From assembly GCA_023268955.1 (NCBI GenBank), contig JALRJW010000066.1:1-6741 (forward strand): a stretch of 6,741 bases of DNA. Direction: 5' to 3'. The DNA is from Aliarcobacter sp. (GTDB lineage: Bacteria; Campylobacterota; Campylobacteria; Campylobacterales; Arcobacteraceae). The notes beneath the pieces were generated by a model. The model was not told where the DNA came from. It saw only the letters and a program-made list of their open reading frames with translations, and ran no database searches. The position numbers and the translations under genes were made by a program. Shown here one piece after another: positions 1-6,567 of this stretch (positions are counted from its first letter, which is position 1; each line of letters opens with the position of its first letter).

Positions 1-163
1 TGTATCCGACCCTGTCCCCCTTGTTGACGCCCAAATCCGTGAGCAGTCGCGCGGCGGCCAGAATATTTTGGGCAAGATCCTCAAAAGTGAGTGAAGCGCC
101 CTCAAAGGTCAGCGCGTTGGCGGTCGGCGTCATAAGCGCACGGCGCATCACCATCTGCCCCAT
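1..163 (-). CDS. Acyl-CoA synthetase (AMP-binding), N-terminal fragment
   Basis: The minus strand reads 54 codons from an ATG at 163-161 and runs off the window edge. The translation begins MGQMVMRRALMTPTANAL, followed by a segment like LTFEDLAQNI and then LGVNKGDRVGY. This is the usual N-terminal opening of class I adenylate-forming acyl-CoA synthetases (PF00501), which activate a fatty or other carboxylic acid with ATP and CoA. None of the catalytic AMP-binding motifs lies in the window, so substrate class is unknown. The frame stays open upstream to a TAG at 238-236 and reads plausible family sequence (LHHQFTGIG) before the ATG. The true start may therefore be upstream, for example the TTG at 190-188. 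No clear ribosome binding site precedes the ATG. G+C content of about 60% is far above the adjoining genes, so this fragment comes from a different genome than positions 240-6200. Confidence 0.72.
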   Translation of the reverse strand, partial: MGQMVMRRALMTPTANALTFEGASLTFEDLAQNILAAARLLTDLGVNKGDRVGY

Positions 164-227
164 GCCGATACCAGTGAATTGATGGTGCAAAGGCGCATCC
201 CCCCGGGTCGGATCAGCCGCTCGCTTA

Positions 228-242
228 CCGGCAATCTATATT
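228..242. other. Left chimeric junction between GC-rich and AT-rich DNA
   Basis: Composition switches within about ten bases. Upstream is GC-rich DNA coding on the minus strand for an acyl-CoA synthetase. Downstream is AT-rich DNA coding on the plus strand for the middle of a DUF2126 protein. Family-like DUF2126 sequence begins only around position 250 (LLFRHMLTDITGNTHR), and this family is normally far longer on its N-terminal side. The exact breakpoint cannot be fixed from the sequence. Chimeric assembly or amplification is the simplest explanation. Confidence 0.75.
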
Positions 243-1285
243 TTTTAGAAATATTATTATTTAGACATATGCTTACAGACATCACAGGAAATACTCATAG
301 AAGTGAATTCTGTATTGATAAATTATATTCACCTGATAGTAGTTCAGGAAGATTAGGTATTTTAGAGTTAAGAGCCTTTGATATGCCACCTCACTCTCAA
401 ATGGCATTATTGCAAATGCTACTTGTTAGAGCATTGGTTTCTACATTCTGGAAAAAACCATACAAACACAATCTTGTAAGATGGGGAACAAGGCTGCATG
501 ATCAATTCTTACTTGAACACTATGTAAAAGAGGATATTAAAGCTGTAGTTGATTACTTAAATGAAGAGGGTGGATATGAGTTTAAACTAGATTGGTTTGA
601 TCCATTCTTTGAATTTAGATTCCCATTATATGGTATGACTACAATTAATAACATGCACACAGAAATTAGAGCAGCAATTGAGCCTTGGCATGTTTTAGGT
701 GAAGAATCAGGAAGTCAAGGAACATCAAGATATGTGGATTCATCAGTTGAAAGACTTCAAGTAAAAATCCAAAACTTCAATGAAGAAAGATATGTACTTA
801 CATGTAATGGGGTACAAATTCCATTAGTTAAAACTAATATTGAAGGTGAGTATGTAAGTGGTGTTAGATATAAGGCTTGGCAACCATGGTCAGCACTTCA
901 TCCTACAATAGGTGTTGATACTCCACTAACTTTTGATATAATAGACACTTGGAATAAAAAATCAATTGGAGGATTTAACTACTTTGTTTCACATCCAGGT
1001 GGAAGAAGTTATGATACATTCCCTGTAAACTCTTATGAAGCGGAATCTAGAAGAATTAATAGATATTGGGACTTTAATCACTCACAAGGTGAAGTTGAAA
1101 ACTATGATCCAGTAGTTGGTGGAAAATTAGTAATTCAAGAAAGAAAAGATGTAAAAATCCCTAAAAAGACTCAAAGAATCATTGAAGAGAAGAAGGAAGT
1201 TAAAAAACTTTATTATCACCAAATGCCAAGAAACAAAGAGTATCCTTTCACATTAGACTTAAGACAAAGGTGGATGAAGCAATAG
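233..1285 (+). CDS. DUF2126 putative amidoligase (GS-like), C-terminal part
   Basis: This is the C-terminal part, about 350 residues, of a DUF2126 protein (PF09899), a family predicted to be a glutamine-synthetase-fold COOH-amine ligase. Full-length members are usually about 1,100 residues, with a transglutaminase-like domain at the N-terminus, so roughly two thirds is missing. Diagnostic stretches are present in order: RHMLTDITGNTHRSEFCIDK (about 263-322, with the conserved His-Arg and Glu at 296-307), EPWHVLGEE (680-706), YVDSSVERLQVK, YKAWQPWSALHPTI and HPGGRSYDTFPVNSYEAE. The end is a Lys/Glu-rich linker followed by the family-typical FTLDLR. The frame also runs back to a TTG at 179, but those 18 codons lie in the GC-rich foreign segment and are not part of this gene. 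The stop TAG abuts the next start with no gap, suggesting one operon and translational coupling. Ligase activity is a prediction for the family, not shown here. Confidence 0.87.
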   Translation, partial: NLYFLEILLFRHMLTDITGNTHRSEFCIDKLYSPDSSSGRLGILELRAFDMPPHSQMALLQMLLVRALVSTFWKKPYKHNLVRWGTRLHDQFLLEHYVKEDIKAVVDYLNEEGGYEFKLDWFDPFFEFRFPLYGMTTINNMHTEIRAAIEPWHVLGEESGSQGTSRYVDSSVERLQVKIQNFNEERYVLTCNGVQIPLVKTNIEGEYVSGVRYKAWQPWSALHPTIGVDTPLTFDIIDTWNKKSIGGFNYFVSHPGGRSYDTFPVNSYEAESRRINRYWDFNHSQGEVENYDPVVGGKLVIQERKDVKIPKKTQRIIEEKKEVKKLYYHQMPRNKEYPFTLDLRQRWMKQ

Positions 1286-3781
1286 ATGTCAATTTTTGAT
1301 AATTGCAAACTTGAAAGTTCTTTTGATGAAATGTTTGATCAAGAGAACAAAGTAAAAGAACATTGGAAAGATGTTTATAAAAATATTGAAGATGCTGGCC
1401 TTGAGAAATTAGAGCAAAAGCAAGCGGAAATTGACTGGAGACTTGAAGATAATGGTGTAACATACAATGTCTACAATGATCCAGAAGGAACAAACAGAAG
1501 ATGGAACTTAGACCCCATCCCTTTTTTACTAAAAGAGGAAGAATGGAATGAAGTTTGCAAAGGTTTAGAACAAAGAGCTAAGCTATTAAATCTAATATTT
1601 AAAGATTTATACACTGAACAAAATCTTATTAAAGAGGGAATAGTTCCCTCTGAAATCATATTTAGTCATAAAAGTTTTTTACCTGAATTATTTAACTTCA
1701 AGAATCAAGATTACTATGATATGAAGTTTTATGCTGCTGATATTAGTAGAGGACCTGATGGTAAATTTTGGCTAATAAATGATAGAACTCAATCTCCCTC
1801 TGGACTTGGATATGCCATTGAAAATAGATTAACTATGAATTCTATTTTAAATGAACTCTATCCAAATATCCAAACACATAAAATAGCTGGATTTATAGAT
1901 GGATTCAAAGATACATTAAAAGATGCATCTTCATCAAAAACAGATGAACCTTTGGTTACTTTATTAACTCCAGGACCTTTTAATGAAACATATTTCGAGC
2001 ACTCTTATTTAAGCTCTTTTCTAAATTTAACACTTGTTCAAGGTGAAGATTTACTTTGCAAAAACAATCAATTATGGTTAAAAACCCTAAGTGGATTAAA
2101 AAGAGTTGATGGAATGCTAAGAAGAGTTGACTCTGCTTATTGTGATCCTTTAGAATTAAAAAACAATTCACATTTAGGGGTTGCTGGTTTAGTTAATGTT
2201 TGTAGAAACGATAATATCGCTATGATTAATCCACTTGGAGTTGGTGTTTTAGAAAATATAGGCTTAAATCCATTTATGGAAAATATTTGTAAATATTTCT
2301 TGGATGAAGAGCTCATTTTACCTCAAATTGCTACTTGGTGGTGTGGGCAAGAAAAAGAAAAAAAGTATGTTTTAGAAAATATTCAGAATTTGATTATCAA
2401 AAAAATTGACAAAACTGAACAAATTGAGGTGATTTTTGGAAATAGTTTAACACCAAAAAAACTTGAATTACTAAAAGAAAAAATCAATCTACATCCACAT
2501 TTATATGTAGGTCAACAAATTATAGATTTTTCTACTGTTCCTAGTTATGATAATGGAAAGATTGAACCTAGAAATGCCGTTATTAGAGCATTTTCATTTA
2601 AAAAAGATGATACATTCACTTTTATGCCAAGTGGCTTAGTAAGAGTATCAAATTCAAAAGATTCATTAGTTGTTTCTAATCAAAAAGGTGGTACTAGTAA
2701 AGACCTTTGGATATTAGGTGATAACAATATTGATATAAATACAACCCATATATTTAATGAAAAAGTCTTTATTGACTCTAAGTTAGAAAATATTTCTACA
2801 AAAAGAGCAGAAAATTTATTTTGGCTTGGTAGATACTTAACTAGAGCAATTACAACGGCTAGAACTATTAGGTTTAATCTAAAAACTGTATTAAATCTTA
2901 ATAACAAAGATGAAGCTCTAAATGCTCAAAACACAAATAGTATTTTAAATAAATCTTTAACCCATTTAACTATGACTTATCCTGGATTTCTTGATGAAGA
3001 GAACTTAAAACAACCATTAAAAGAGTTAATTTCAATAATCAAAGATACTAATAGAGTTGGTTCATTAGGCTTTACTCTTCAAATGCTATCAAATGTAAAT
3101 GCAAATGTAAAAAATCTTCTTACTATGGAAGCATGGAGGATATTTGATAAACTCCAAAAAGAGTGGTATATTTATACAAAAAAAGAGATTAGAACATATA
3201 GAGAACATTTGATGGAGCTTGATAAATTACTTATTTATCTGATGGCTTACAAAGAGTTAATAGATGAGAGTATCTTCAAAGAACAAGGACTAATTTTATA
3301 CAATATTGGATACAAAATTGAAGTATCACAACTTTTAATCTCAAAATTAAGATCACTTTTAACAGTTAAAGTTGATAAACTAGTTGAATATGATATTTTG
3401 GATTCAACCCTAAACTCTTATGAAAGTTATAACTCTTATAGAAGTTATTACCAATCATCTTTAAATATTGAAAATGTTTTAGAGTTTCTATTATTTAATA
3501 AGAAATATCCAAAATCTTTGATTTATATAATTTATGATTTATTGCAAGAATTAGATGAATTACCCCATGAAAATAAAACATCTATAAGTAACTTCCAAGA
3601 ACCTGTGTTTAAAATTTATTCTCACCTAACTTTAACAAAAGTTGAAGAACTTCTAGAATTAGGTAAAAATGATGCTATTTACAAGAATTTTGATGATTTC
3701 TTATCAAAAGTTAGTGATTTGTTGTCTGAAACTTCAGAAGAACTAACTAAAACTTATTTTTCACACTATAATGAGCACTAA
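1286..3781 (+). CDS. Circularly permuted ATP-grasp ligase fused to alpha-E domain
   Basis: This is a complete 831-residue protein with two domains. Residues about 50-475 are a circularly permuted type 2 ATP-grasp domain (CP_ATPgrasp_2), recognised by YAADISRGPDGKFWLINDRT (149-168), QSPSGLGYAIENR, LLTPGPFNETYFEHSYL (226-242), LRRVDSAYCDPLEL (278-291), PQIATWWCGQ (346-355), RNAVIRAF and GGTSKDLWIL. ATP-grasp enzymes couple ATP hydrolysis to amide bond formation. Residues about 503-825 are an alpha-E domain (PF04168), opening with RAENLFWLGRYLTRA (507-521) and containing VLEFLLFNKKYPKSL (731-745). In many bacteria these are two adjacent genes; here they form one chain. The second helix-repeat motif, usually ending LERAD, reads YKIEVSQLL and is divergent. 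The ATG directly follows the upstream TAG. A weak AAAGGTGG lies 12 bases before it, so coupling probably matters. There is no signal peptide or membrane segment, so it is likely cytoplasmic. Substrate unknown. Confidence 0.92.
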   Translation: MSIFDNCKLESSFDEMFDQENKVKEHWKDVYKNIEDAGLEKLEQKQAEIDWRLEDNGVTYNVYNDPEGTNRRWNLDPIPFLLKEEEWNEVCKGLEQRAKLLNLIFKDLYTEQNLIKEGIVPSEIIFSHKSFLPELFNFKNQDYYDMKFYAADISRGPDGKFWLINDRTQSPSGLGYAIENRLTMNSILNELYPNIQTHKIAGFIDGFKDTLKDASSSKTDEPLVTLLTPGPFNETYFEHSYLSSFLNLTLVQGEDLLCKNNQLWLKTLSGLKRVDGMLRRVDSAYCDPLELKNNSHLGVAGLVNVCRNDNIAMINPLGVGVLENIGLNPFMENICKYFLDEELILPQIATWWCGQEKEKKYVLENIQNLIIKKIDKTEQIEVIFGNSLTPKKLELLKEKINLHPHLYVGQQIIDFSTVPSYDNGKIEPRNAVIRAFSFKKDDTFTFMPSGLVRVSNSKDSLVVSNQKGGTSKDLWILGDNNIDINTTHIFNEKVFIDSKLENISTKRAENLFWLGRYLTRAITTARTIRFNLKTVLNLNNKDEALNAQNTNSILNKSLTHLTMTYPGFLDEENLKQPLKELISIIKDTNRVGSLGFTLQMLSNVNANVKNLLTMEAWRIFDKLQKEWYIYTKKEIRTYREHLMELDKLLIYLMAYKELIDESIFKEQGLILYNIGYKIEVSQLLISKLRSLLTVKVDKLVEYDILDSTLNSYESYNSYRSYYQSSLNIENVLEFLLFNKKYPKSLIYIIYDLLQELDELPHENKTSISNFQEPVFKIYSHLTLTKVEELLELGKNDAIYKNFDDFLSKVSDLLSETSEELTKTYFSHYNEH
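3413..3448 (+). repeat. Two-copy 18-bp tandem repeat inside the alpha-E domain
   Basis: Two head-to-tail 18-base units, 3413-3430 and 3431-3448, differ at only two adjacent positions (GA versus AG). They encode NSYESY and NSYRSY at residues 710-715 and 716-721. The unit is a multiple of three, so the frame is kept. It lies just before the conserved VLEFLL segment, where relatives carry a short Tyr/Arg-rich stretch, and looks like a small in-frame duplication. Confidence 0.75.
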
Positions 3782-4675
3782 ATGATTTATGAAATATTCC
3801 ACGAAACAAAATTTAATTACGCTAATATAGTTACTTTTAGCCATAACATCGCAAGATTAAAACCTAAAAATACAACTACACAAGAACTACTTGAACACGC
3901 TATAAAGATTAATCCAACACCATATGAAGTAAGTGAATTCACAGACTACTATGGAAACACTAATAATTTCATGCTTATTAGAGAGTCTCACAAAAGTTTA
4001 ATAGTTACTTCAACTTCTAAGGTTAAAAGAAACCTTGATATTTTAAAAGAAGAACTTGAATTACTAAAGAAATCAGATATTACTGTTAAAGGTGCACTTG
4101 AAAGATTGAAAACTTTTAATAAAGAAGATGTTTTAGCAAAACAATTTTTATTTGAAACACAATCTATTCCTATGCCTTCAAATGTTATCAAAAATTATAT
4201 TTCAGAGATATTTACTCCTGAAAAAAAACTATTTGAAGCATGCAATGAATTTATGGAAAGAATATTTACAGATTTTGAATTTGTATCAGGATTTAGCGAC
4301 ATTACAACACCTATTGAGCTTATTTTTAAAGAGAAAAAAGGGGTTTGTCAAGATTTCGCCCAATTCGCTATCTCAGCTTTAAGAGGTATTGGAATTCCTG
4401 CAAAATATATGAGTGGATATATCCAAACTCATCCTTTAGAAGGTCAAGAAAAACTATTTGGTGCTGATGCATCACACGCTTGGTTTTCTGCATATATTCC
4501 AGGATATGGTTGGGCAGATTTTGATCCAACAAACAATAAAATACCAAATGAAGAGTATATTATTCTTGGAGAAGGTAAAGATTATAATGATATTGCCCCA
4601 CTTAAAGGTGTTGTATTAAGTAGTGGGAACAGTAATTTAAGTGTTAGAGTAAATGTGAAAAGATTAGATGATTAA
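3782..4675 (+). CDS. Transglutaminase-like cysteine protein, complete
   Basis: This is a complete 297-residue protein with the standard two-part layout of bacterial transglutaminase-like proteins. A beta-rich N-terminal domain (Bact_transglu_N, about residues 1-85) is followed by a transglutaminase/protease core (about 150-260). The probable catalytic triad is visible: Cys189 in GVCQDFAQF, His232 in DASHAWFSAY and Asp248 in GWADFDPTNN. The family-typical tail GKDYNDIAPLKGVV is also present. All core residues are intact, so it should be active, most likely as an amide-bond hydrolase or transferase; the natural substrate is unknown. The start ATG follows the ATP-grasp stop TAA with no spacer and has no good ribosome binding site, which argues for translational coupling. 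There is no signal peptide, so it is likely cytoplasmic. Such proteins regularly sit beside DUF2126, ATP-grasp and alpha-E genes, sometimes with the proteasome-like protease Anbu, which is not seen here. Confidence 0.92.
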   Translation: MIYEIFHETKFNYANIVTFSHNIARLKPKNTTTQELLEHAIKINPTPYEVSEFTDYYGNTNNFMLIRESHKSLIVTSTSKVKRNLDILKEELELLKKSDITVKGALERLKTFNKEDVLAKQFLFETQSIPMPSNVIKNYISEIFTPEKKLFEACNEFMERIFTDFEFVSGFSDITTPIELIFKEKKGVCQDFAQFAISALRGIGIPAKYMSGYIQTHPLEGQEKLFGADASHAWFSAYIPGYGWADFDPTNNKIPNEEYIILGEGKDYNDIAPLKGVVLSSGNSNLSVRVNVKRLDD

Positions 4676-4687
4676 TTCATCTAATCT
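4661..4687. terminator. Hairpin between convergent operons, likely bidirectional terminator
   Basis: A perfect 11-bp inverted repeat, AGATTAGATGA and TCATCTAATCT, flanks a 5-base loop TTAAT. The left arm lies in the last codons of the transglutaminase-like gene and its stop codon is in the loop. On the plus strand the following sequence is AAGAATTTTATT; on the minus strand the stem is followed by TTTCACATTT. Both T-tracts are weak. The stem is AT-rich but long, and sits exactly between two converging genes, 7 bases past the minus-strand stop. It probably ends transcripts from both sides. Confidence 0.65.
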
Positions 4688-4694
4688 AAGAATT

Positions 4695-5627
4695 TTATTG
4701 GATTTTAGCAACTCTAAAAGCTACAGCATTTTCATAAATCAAAGCATTTGAGTAGTGACAAGTAACCATACCATCACATGACGCTCTAAATTCATGAACT
4801 ACTTCACCTACTAATGAATCAATAACTTCGCCTAAAAGTTGTCCTTTTGAAACATAATTTCCAGGAATTTCTTTAGGAACAAAAATACCACTCTTTGGTG
4901 CTTTAATTACTTCAATAGTTTCTCTGTTTACGATAGTAGATTCGTACCCTGCAAAAATGTGATAATCAATAATTCCTAATTTTCCCATAAATCTAAGAAT
5001 ACCTTGATTTATTTGGCTTGAAATTTTATTATCAACTTCATTTATATTTGGACACATAATTGAAAATGCTTTTGTTTCCCATAGTTGCCAATTATATTGT
5101 AAAGATACAGTGTCAATTGATTTCATAGTTCTGTGATGAACAATCTTAAATCCAAATTTCTTCGCTGTTTCTAAATCTTCAAAACCACTTTTTAATAACT
5201 TAACGTAAGGTAAACAGTTTACAGGGTCAGGTCTTCTTTCTAATGAAATACCATAATCATAACCTTGCAACACATCAAATACTCTTTTGGCAATTCTTTG
5301 AGTTGTTTCACCTAATTCATATCCAGGAAACATCATATTTAAATCTGTATTATCCAAAGGCCAGAATCTTTTTCCAATATTTAATGCATAATGATTAATA
5401 GAGGGAATAATTAGAATATCACCCTTAATTTTTTTCCTATCTATTTGATTTTTAAAAAAATTAACCAATCTTGATGAGCAATATAAAGGTAAAATTCCTT
5501 CACCTTCCATTGCACCAACTATTGCAACTTTTGGAGCTTTTTTGTCACTTCCTTTAAATAAAAACCCTTCAACAACTAAAGGCTCTCTACTTAAAGATTC
5601 AATTTTTAAGATTTCAATTCTTTCCAC
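4695..5627 (-). CDS. AstE/AspA-family protein with degenerate active site
   Basis: This 310-residue protein belongs to the succinylglutamate desuccinylase/aspartoacylase family (PF04952, M14-like zinc carboxypeptidase fold). Family landmarks are VAIVGAMEGEG (34-44), IIPSINHYALNIGKRFWPLD (73-92), TDLNMMFPG (94-102), DYGISLERRPDP and a C-terminal barrel-sandwich domain (about 235-310). Key residues appear lost. The zinc-binding His of the expected GxHGxE is Met40. The DLNR Arg that holds the substrate carboxylate is Met98. The Asp-x-His zinc motif reads Ser128-Leu-Glu130. The region normally holding the catalytic Glu reads FSIMCPN. Glu43 remains. The frame is intact throughout, so it is not a decaying pseudogene. 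It may be a partner or regulator of the upstream paralogue, or bind ligand without hydrolysis. The start is GTG at 5627-5625, overlapping the upstream TAG by one base and backed by a good ribosome binding site. Residue assignments are by eye. Confidence 0.85.
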   Translation of the reverse strand: MERIEILKIESLSREPLVVEGFLFKGSDKKAPKVAIVGAMEGEGILPLYCSSRLVNFFKNQIDRKKIKGDILIIPSINHYALNIGKRFWPLDNTDLNMMFPGYELGETTQRIAKRVFDVLQGYDYGISLERRPDPVNCLPYVKLLKSGFEDLETAKKFGFKIVHHRTMKSIDTVSLQYNWQLWETKAFSIMCPNINEVDNKISSQINQGILRFMGKLGIIDYHIFAGYESTIVNRETIEVIKAPKSGIFVPKEIPGNYVSKGQLLGEVIDSLVGEVVHEFRASCDGMVTCHYSNALIYENAVAFRVAKIQ

Positions 5628-6211
5628 TATTTCTCTCCAAAAATTCTAGCAAGTAATGAACCTTCATAAACAACAGGATACTCTCTTAATGTAAATAAAA
5701 TTCCATCACTTGGTGACATAATTTCACTTAACACTGCACCCGTTAAAGGATTTACAATCTCACCAATTTTTTCATCTTTTTTAATTACAGCACAATGCTC
5801 TAAAGAAGGAACAAAGAGACCACTTTTTGCAGCATTTAAATAGTGAACTTCACCAATTTCTGAAGTAAATGGTTCTCTTACTAAATAGTTTTCATCACAC
5901 TCTATGATGCCCTCTTTTTTCATTAGATTTAAAATACCTGTTAAAAGTTGCGTTCCATACTCTTTTGTAAGTCTCATACCAACACCCATTTCAACAACTA
6001 GTGTTTTAGTTCCTACAGAGTTTAAAGTATGTGAAAAAGTTGCTTCAAGAACTGTTACAGCATCATGAATCCATATAAAGTCACAATTTAATTCTTTTGC
6101 TAAAGGTAAAGTTGAAGGAGAGAACTCTTTGTTAATTCTAATTTGAGGGATTTCTCTTAGGAAAATGTTACTTGAGTGAATATCAATAGCAATATCACTA
6201 CCTTCAAGAAA
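5627..6211 (-). CDS. AstE/AspA-family deacylase, intact motifs, 5' truncated
   Basis: The minus-strand frame is open from the right junction to the TAG at 5629-5627, about 194 residues. It begins EGSDIAIDIHSSNIFLREIP and includes LVVEMGVGMRL and a C-terminal barrel-sandwich domain (KSGLFVPSLEH, GEIVNPLTGAVL). The Asp-x-His zinc motif is intact (Asp codon 6184-6182, His codon 6178-6176). The probable catalytic Glu is at 5992-5990. Family enzymes hydrolyse an amide bond in N-acyl amino acids or related amides with zinc. The N-terminal part holding the GxHGxE and DLNR motifs is missing because the gene runs into foreign DNA near 6205. An internal ATG at 5989-5987 could be mistaken for the start, but it falls right after the catalytic Glu, and the sequence upstream is clearly the same protein. 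It overlaps the next gene by one base, so the two paralogues are co-translated. Confidence 0.85.
   Translation of the reverse strand, partial: FLEGSDIAIDIHSSNIFLREIPQIRINKEFSPSTLPLAKELNCDFIWIHDAVTVLEATFSHTLNSVGTKTLVVEMGVGMRLTKEYGTQLLTGILNLMKKEGIIECDENYLVREPFTSEIGEVHYLNAAKSGLFVPSLEHCAVIKKDEKIGEIVNPLTGAVLSEIMSPSDGILFTLREYPVVYEGSLLARIFGEK
5633..5638 (-). promoter_or_regulatory. Ribosome binding site deciding a GTG start
   Basis: On the minus strand GGAGAG lies 5 bases before the GTG at 5627-5625. This supports GTG as the start of the degenerate AstE/AspA-like protein although it overlaps the upstream stop codon (TAGTG). It is the clearest Shine-Dalgarno sequence in the window. Confidence 0.75.
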
Positions 6212-6215
6212 GAGG
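6200..6215. other. Right chimeric junction, AstE/AspA gene joined to pdxJ
   Basis: Left of this point the minus strand encodes an AstE/AspA-family protein; right of it the plus strand encodes PdxJ from about its middle. Both genes are cut: each lacks its N-terminal part. Both frames can be read through the short stretch AAGAAAGAG at 6206-6214, so a microhomology join is possible and the exact base is uncertain. Base composition also rises to the right. An assembly or amplification chimera is the simplest reading. Confidence 0.75.
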
Positions 6216-6562
6216 GCATACGAACCTCTATATTTCTAGATGCTAATCCTGAAATGGTGGAAGCGGCTGCAAAAACAGGAACCGATCGAATCGAATTGTA
6301 TACAGAACCCTATGCATCGGCTTACCCATCGAACCCCACTAAAGCTATTGAAGATTTCATTGCTACTGCGAAAAGGGCCGAAGAATCAGGATTAGGAGTA
6401 AATGCCGGACATGATTTATCCCTAAAGAACATCGCTTTTTTTGCCAAATCGATTCCCAATCTATTAGAAGTATCTATTGGGCACGCGCTAATTTGCGAGG
6501 CCATTTACTTTGGATTAGATAATGTGGTTAATCAATATCTTCACCGATTACAAAACCCTTAA
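6206..6562 (+). CDS. pdxJ: Pyridoxine 5'-phosphate synthase, C-terminal half
   Basis: About 118 residues of PdxJ, beginning KKEGIRTSIFLDANPEMVEA and ending at TAA 6560-6562. PdxJ condenses 3-amino-2-oxopropyl phosphate with 1-deoxyxylulose 5-phosphate to form pyridoxine 5'-phosphate in DXP-dependent vitamin B6 synthesis, using a TIM barrel. Visible landmarks are TGTDRIELYTEPYA, LGVNAGHDLSLKN (His at 6410-6412, matching the conserved active-site His193 of E. coli PdxJ) and LLEVSIGHALICEAIYFGLD. The full protein is about 240 residues; the first half, with the other active-site His and Glu residues, is absent. The frame extends back to a GTG at 6176, but that part is antisense to the neighbouring deacylase gene and is not PdxJ. 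The style (IELYTEPYA, NAGHDLSL) is typical of Bacteroidota. Confidence 0.9.
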   Translation, partial: KKEGIRTSIFLDANPEMVEAAAKTGTDRIELYTEPYASAYPSNPTKAIEDFIATAKRAEESGLGVNAGHDLSLKNIAFFAKSIPNLLEVSIGHALICEAIYFGLDNVVNQYLHRLQNP

Positions 6563-6567
6563 TTGGT

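Noticed and set aside
179..232. Possible TTG/ATG start of the DUF2126 protein at 179-184
   Set aside because: These codons lie in GC-rich foreign DNA that codes on the other strand, and the encoded residues do not resemble the family; they are an accident of the junction.
1248..4382. Several short ORFs on the minus strand and one on the plus strand inside the amidoligase operon
   Set aside because: They overlap well-supported genes in other frames, have no recognisable motifs and no ribosome binding context.
5429..5460. Homopolymer runs (T7, then T5 followed by A7) as a possible frameshift or slippage site
   Set aside because: The AstE/AspA-like frame is continuous across them and such runs are expected in DNA this AT-rich.
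5627..5989. A separate 120-residue protein starting at ATG 5989
   Set aside because: The same frame continues upstream with clear family sequence including the Asp-x-His motif and the catalytic Glu, so this is the C-terminal part of a larger, junction-truncated gene.
6176..6205. GTG start at 6176 giving a longer PdxJ-like ORF
   Set aside because: This stretch is antisense to the zinc-motif region of the AstE/AspA-like gene; PdxJ similarity starts only at about 6206.
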